In this document: one piece after another, positions 60,569-64,000 of the stretch
Layout of the letters: each line of letters begins with the position of its first letter
Numbering within the stretch: position 1 is the stretch's first letter
Assembly: GCF_014490035.1 (NCBI RefSeq)
Contig: NZ_CP061008.1
Coordinates: 434,001-498,000, forward strand
Reading direction: 5' to 3'
Length of the DNA stretch: 64,000 nucleotides
From: Achromobacter xylosoxidans
GTDB lineage: Bacteria > Pseudomonadota > Gammaproteobacteria > Burkholderiales > Burkholderiaceae_B
Made by a program: the position numbers and the translations under genes
The notes under the pieces: generated by a model
What the model was told of the DNA's origin: nothing
Databases searched by the model: none
The model's input: the letters and a program-made list of their open reading frames with translations, nothing else

Positions 60569-60597
60569 TTGTACGCAGGGTCGCCAAGGCCTAGAAT
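60569..60597 (+). promoter_or_regulatory. Promoter of the AmpG-like permease gene
   Basis: TTGTAC (60569-60574), a 17-bp spacer and TAGAAT (60592-60597), located 20 bp after the metW stop. Transcription would start near 60604. Confidence 0.65.
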
Positions 60598-60650
60598 GCC
60601 GCAAGTCTGCGGCGCCTGGCCGGCGCGCTGGCGCGTATCAGGAGACCGTT

Positions 60651-61901
60651 ATTACCGCTGCATCCAACGTCTACACCAGCCCCCGCGTGGCCCCCTTGCT
60701 GGTCCTTGGATTTGCCAGCGGATTGCCTTTGGCGCTGACCAGCGGCACCTTGCAAGCCTGGGCCACGGTGGAAAACGTGCCGCTGCAGCAGATCGGGTTC
60801 CTGACCCTGGTGGGCAGCGCCTATACCCTCAAGTTCCTGTGGGCTCCCTTGGTGGACCGCTATGCGCCGCCCTTGTTGGGGCGCCGGCGCGGCTGGATGC
60901 TGCTGACGCAGTTGCTGCTGGCCGTGGCCATCATGGCGATGGGCGCCTTGTCGCCTTCTTCCGCCTTGCAGACGCTGGCCCTGCTGGCCGTGCTGGTGGC
61001 GTTTCTGTCGGCCACGCAGGACATCGCTTTCGACGCCTATTGCACGGACGTGCTGCGCAAGGATGAGCGCGGCGCGGGCGCGGCCATCAAGGTCATGGGC
61101 TACCGCCTGGCGATGATCGTGTCGGGCGGGCTGGCGCTGATCCTGGCGGACCAGTGGATAGGCTGGGGCAATACCTATGTGCTGATGGGCGGGCTGATGC
61201 TGCTGTGTGCGTTGGCGACCATCTGGGCCCCCGAGCCCGAGCACGTCGCCCGCCCGCCGCGCACGCTGCGCGAGGCCGTGGGCGAGCCTTTGCGCGAGTT
61301 CTTCACGCGGCGCGGGGCGCTGGCGGTGCTGCTGCTGATCGTGCTGTACAAGCTGGGCGACGCGTTCGCGGGGGCCTTGTCCACCACCTTCCTGATCCGC
61401 GGCGCGGGCTTCACGCCGACGGAAGTGGGCACGGTGAACAAGGTGCTGGGACTGGCCGCCACCATCATCGGCGCGCTGGCGGGCGGATCGCTCATGTCGC
61501 GCTGGGGCCTGTACCGGTCGCTGATGGCGTTCGGGCTGCTGCAGGCGGTATCGAACCTGGCTTACTGGCTGATCGCCGTCAGCCCCAAGAGCCTCTGGCT
61601 GATGGCCGCGGGCGTGGGCATCGAGAACCTCTGCGGCGGCCTGGGCACGGCGTCCTTCGTCGGCCTGTTGATGGCGCTGTGCCGCCAGCAGTTTTCGGCG
61701 ACCCAGTTTGCGCTGCTGTCGGCGCTGTCGGCGGTGGGCCGCACGTATCTGGCGGGCCCGCTCACGCCTCCTTTGGTCGAGGCGATGGGCTGGCCAGGCT
61801 TTTTCCTGCTGACGGTTGTGATCGCGCTGCCGGGGCTGGTGCTGCTGCACTTGCTGCGCGGCACGATAGAAACCATGGAGAAGCAGGGCGAGCAGGCCTA
61901 G
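60651..61901 (+). CDS. ampG: AmpG-like muropeptide MFS permease
   Basis: The product of about 416 residues has twelve hydrophobic segments and the AmpG features GFASGLPLALTSGTLQAW near the start, WAPLVDRY, and ATQDIAFDAYCTDVLRKDERG near residue 122. AmpG imports anhydro-muropeptides from cell-wall recycling. No ATG lies in frame at the start. The best ribosome-binding site, AGGAG at 60640-60644, is 6 bp before an ATT codon (60651) that would give MTAASNVYTSPRVAPLL; otherwise GTG 60687 is used, with no ribosome-binding site. An AUU start is rare, so this is flagged. Confidence 0.85.
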   Translation: MTAASNVYTSPRVAPLLVLGFASGLPLALTSGTLQAWATVENVPLQQIGFLTLVGSAYTLKFLWAPLVDRYAPPLLGRRRGWMLLTQLLLAVAIMAMGALSPSSALQTLALLAVLVAFLSATQDIAFDAYCTDVLRKDERGAGAAIKVMGYRLAMIVSGGLALILADQWIGWGNTYVLMGGLMLLCALATIWAPEPEHVARPPRTLREAVGEPLREFFTRRGALAVLLLIVLYKLGDAFAGALSTTFLIRGAGFTPTEVGTVNKVLGLAATIIGALAGGSLMSRWGLYRSLMAFGLLQAVSNLAYWLIAVSPKSLWLMAAGVGIENLCGGLGTASFVGLLMALCRQQFSATQFALLSALSAVGRTYLAGPLTPPLVEAMGWPGFFLLTVVIALPGLVLLHLLRGTIETMEKQGEQA

Positions 61902-61935
61902 GCTCGGAAGCCGGCGCGTGGCGCCGGGGCCATAC

Positions 61936-61967
61936 AAAAAAAACGGCGCCGAGGCGCCGTTTTTTCA
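61936..61967. terminator. Bidirectional intrinsic terminator
   Basis: A run of eight A, ACGGCGC, loop CGAG, GCGCCGT and a run of T. It lies between the convergent AmpG-like and universal stress protein genes and can serve both. Confidence 0.9.
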
Positions 61968-61980
61968 TGGCCGGACGGAC

Positions 61981-62850
61981 TTATTCGTCGCCGAGCAACC
62001 TGACGATCAGCACGTCGCTGGGCAGGGATTCCAGCAGCCGTTCGGCCACGCTGCCGATGGCGGTGCGCAGAATGCCGGTGCGGCCATGGGTGCCGGTCAC
62101 GACCAGGTCGGACCGGTGGTTGAACGAGTATTCCGACAGCACGGTTTCCGGCTGGCCGCATTCCAGCACCACCTTGGGGGCGGCAACCTGGGCGAGTTCG
62201 GGCGTTTCGGCGATGAAGTCCCGGGCGCTTTGCTCGGCCCCCTTGTAGAAGCTGCGCGTGATGGCGTCATCCGGCGTGTTCTTGCCCTGGAAGGGGACGT
62301 CGTAGGAGTGGAACAAGGTCAGGTCCGCGTTCGGCACCAGTTGCAGCGCGGCGCGCAGCGCCTGGCGCGAGCCGGCGGAGAAGTCGGTGGCGACCAGCAC
62401 GTCGCGGTAGGGCCGGCGCGGACGGGTCTTGACCACCAGCACGGGCTGGCGCGCCTGGCGGGCCAGCTTTTCAACCGTGGTGCCCAGCAGCAGGCGGCCC
62501 AGGGTTTCATCGCGCGCGGTGCCGGTGACGATCAGCGAGCAGCCGTAGCTGTCGGCGGTTTCCATGATGCGGACCAGCGGATCGCCGCTGACCACCACCA
62601 CTTCGGTCGGCACGTCGGCGGCAGCCAGGTCCTCGGCCAGCTCGCGCTCGGCCAGCGCCTTGTGGTCCGTCGACAGGCGCCGCCACACGGGCGTGGTGAG
62701 GCGGGCCGGCGTGGCATGGGATTCCATGACGTGCAGGACGATGAGCTTGGTGTTGAGTTCCTTGGCCAGCTGCAGCGCGCGGTCCAGGGCGCGGTCGCCA
62801 CGCGCGCTCAGGTCGGTCGCCAATAGGATGGGGCCAGTTTGCTGTGTCAT
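61981..62850 (-). CDS. Tandem-domain universal stress protein
   Basis: The 289-residue protein has two Usp domains (residues about 6-145 and 155-285). Each ends in a nucleotide-binding-type motif: GTARDETLGRLLLGTTVEKL and GTHGRTGILRTAIGSVAERL. ATG 62850 has GGGAGA upstream; the open extension to 62934 is not supported. A perfect FNR-type box at 62961-62974 suggests induction at low oxygen, as known for several Usp genes of this kind. Confidence 0.93.
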   Translation of the reverse strand: MTQQTGPILLATDLSARGDRALDRALQLAKELNTKLIVLHVMESHATPARLTTPVWRRLSTDHKALAERELAEDLAAADVPTEVVVVSGDPLVRIMETADSYGCSLIVTGTARDETLGRLLLGTTVEKLARQARQPVLVVKTRPRRPYRDVLVATDFSAGSRQALRAALQLVPNADLTLFHSYDVPFQGKNTPDDAITRSFYKGAEQSARDFIAETPELAQVAAPKVVLECGQPETVLSEYSFNHRSDLVVTGTHGRTGILRTAIGSVAERLLESLPSDVLIVRLLGDE

Positions 62851-62932
62851 ACGTTCTCTCCCGGTTGTGGCTGGACTGCCGACTCCCGCGTGCGTGCGCT
62901 CCAGCCGTTCCGCCCTCGCGGGCCTTATCCCC

Positions 62933-62974
62933 ATTGTCCCGCGGCTGCGCGGAGGGGGACTTGATAGATATCAA
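62933..62974 (-). promoter_or_regulatory. FNR/ANR-type box and -10 of the universal stress protein promoter
   Basis: TTGAT-AGAT-ATCAA (62961-62974) matches the FNR consensus at all ten positions. On the minus strand a GACAAT -10-like hexamer (62938-62933) is centred 32 bp downstream, giving the -41.5 geometry of an FNR-activated class II promoter. Confidence 0.8.
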
Positions 62975-63073
62975 CGCAAAGTCGAGCGTAAGGGATGGCG
63001 GGCGCGCAGGCAATGGCCGCCCGCCGCGCCGCCGGCTTAATACAATGGGGCCAGTTCCACTCCCTGTCTGCCC

Positions 63074-63712
63074 ATGTTCCCGGATCTGTCTCCCGTCTTG
63101 CTGCACACGCTGTATCTCGTCGCCATCGTGGCGGAAGCGATGACCGCGGCGCTCTCGGCCGGCAGGCGCGACATGGACTGGATGGGCGTCTGCATCATCG
63201 CCTGCGTGACGGCGCTGGGCGGCGGTTCGCTGCGCGATGTGCTGCTGGGGCATTACCCGCTGACCTGGGTTGTCCATCCCGAATACCTGTGGATGACGGC
63301 GGGCGCGGCGATCTTTACGGCCCTGATCGCGCCCGTCATGCGGCGCCTGCGCAGCCTGTTCCTGCTGGCGGACGCGCTGGGCCTGGTGGCCTTCACGGTT
63401 ATCGGCTGCCAGGTGGCGCAGCTGATGCAGCTGCCGATCACGGTGGTGCTGATCAGCGGCATGATCACCGGCTGCGCCGGCGGGGTGCTGCGCGACGTGC
63501 TGTGCAACGAGGTGCCGCTGCTGTTCCGCAAGGAACTCTATGCCAGCGTGTCCTTCGTGACCGGCGGACTGTATCTGGGTTCGCAAGCCCTGGGCTTGTC
63601 CGCCAATGCCGCGGTGCCGATCGCGCTGGCGGCGGGCCTGGCGGTGCGCCTGCTGGCTCTGCGCTTCAATTGGCAGATGCCGAAGTTCGTGTACCGGGAC
63701 GATTGGGACTGA
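63074..63712 (+). CDS. Trimeric intracellular cation (TRIC) channel-family protein (UPF0126/YadS type)
   Basis: The 212-residue membrane protein has seven predicted helices in two repeats. Each repeat has a conserved glycine-rich re-entrant motif: ALGGGSLRDVLLGHYPLTW near residue 47 and GCAGGVLRDVLCNEVPLLF near 135. Bacterial TRIC homologues form K+-conducting trimers. It is a single gene diverging from the universal stress protein gene. Confidence 0.92.
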   Translation: MFPDLSPVLLHTLYLVAIVAEAMTAALSAGRRDMDWMGVCIIACVTALGGGSLRDVLLGHYPLTWVVHPEYLWMTAGAAIFTALIAPVMRRLRSLFLLADALGLVAFTVIGCQVAQLMQLPITVVLISGMITGCAGGVLRDVLCNEVPLLFRKELYASVSFVTGGLYLGSQALGLSANAAVPIALAAGLAVRLLALRFNWQMPKFVYRDDWD

Positions 63713-63769
63713 GGGGCAGGGCGGCATGGCGCTCTGCAACAATTTTCTTATTTATGTTTCAAGAAATTT

Positions 63770-63785
63770 CTAGTATCTTCACTAG
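63770..63785. promoter_or_regulatory. Inverted repeat in the AT-rich leader of the last GntR gene
   Basis: CTAGT (63770-63774) and ACTAG (63781-63785) flank a 6-bp spacer, 39 bp before the TTG start of the GntR gene. It may be an autoregulatory operator. Confidence 0.35.
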
Positions 63786-63823
63786 GTCTCATACCATGCA
63801 TTGCGCAGTACAAGGGGAGCCGA

Positions 63824-64000
63824 TTGGACGTCAAAGCGCCCGCCACGATTCCGTATTTCCTGCAGGAACAGATTCGTGAATTGATCGTGGACGGCACCAT
63901 CCGTCCGGGCCAGCCGCTGCGCGAACAGGAGCTGGAGCAGCGTTTCGGCACCAGCCGCAGCCCGATCCGCGAAGCGCTGCGCCTGCTGGAGTTGAGCGGT
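63824..64000 (+). CDS. GntR-family transcriptional regulator (partial, runs off the window)
   Basis: The 59 codons present start at a TTG preceded by AAGGGGAG. They encode a typical GntR winged HTH: YFLQEQIRELIVDGTIRPGQ, LREQELEQRFGTSRSPIREA, LRLLELSG. The SRSPIREAL recognition helix points to the FadR/FCD subfamily, but the effector domain lies beyond the window. Confidence 0.88.
   Translation, partial: MDVKAPATIPYFLQEQIRELIVDGTIRPGQPLREQELEQRFGTSRSPIREALRLLELSG

Overview
The window is high-GC chromosomal DNA whose gene content points to a betaproteobacterium of the Alcaligenaceae (Achromobacter/Bordetella type). The evidence is four periplasmic Bug-type binding proteins, many LysR and GntR regulators beside small catabolic operons, a metX-metW pair, and a Ku/LigD repair pair. 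The genus is inferred from gene style only.

Layout: (1) 1-4400, the end of an IclR-type regulator, then a LysR gene divergent from two paralogous SDR dehydrogenases, a carboxymuconolactone-decarboxylase-like protein and a Bug protein. (2) 4400-6800, a di-haem cytochrome c, tRNA-Arg(CCG) and a HigBA-type toxin-antitoxin pair. (3) 6800-16420, a divergent carbohydrate island: FGGY kinase, GlpD-like dehydrogenase and GntR repressor on one side; ribose-type ABC importer, aldo/keto reductase and class I aldolase on the other. (4) 16450-19450, a ferredoxin and a two-component system. (5) 19385-23730, a peptide-secretion locus: C39-peptidase ABC exporter, HlyD-type adaptor and two divergent double-glycine-leader peptide genes with mirror-image 5' regions. 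(6) 23900-27360, Ku and LigD. (7) 27500-32970, an oxidative-stress cluster around an ECF41 sigma factor; four transcription units share a two-block promoter-like motif with an exact 19-bp spacer. (8) 33000-36050, an AT-rich gap, LysR and Bug genes, and an 81-codon gene behind a canonical LexA box. (9) 36244-47750, a gentisate-type aromatic cluster (dioxygenase, FAH hydrolase, five-gene branched-chain-type ABC importer, GntR, HGGYW hydrolase), then LysR, Bug and an aspartoacylase-like gene. (10) 47770-52810, lipocalin, gshA, a lipase-like hydrolase, a lipoprotein, a LuxR-type HTH protein and an AEC permease. (11) 52900-58520, a sulfolactate catabolic operon (suyA, suyB, Bug protein, slcC, comC) with a divergent GntR gene. 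(12) 58680-64000, metX-metW, an AmpG-like permease, a universal stress protein behind a perfect FNR-type box, a TRIC channel and the start of a GntR regulator.

How the parts work together: regions 1, 3, 9 and 11 are self-contained uptake-plus-catabolism modules, each with its own regulator. Region 11 can be read as a full path from both enantiomers of 3-sulfolactate to pyruvate and sulfite. Region 3 can be read as import, phosphorylation, oxidation and aldol cleavage of an unidentified polyol or sugar. The strongest novelty candidates are the mirrored two-peptide secretion locus, the putative ECF41 regulon motif, the LexA-controlled small protein and the polyol-type pathway. I found no CRISPR array, insertion sequence, integrase or rRNA gene.
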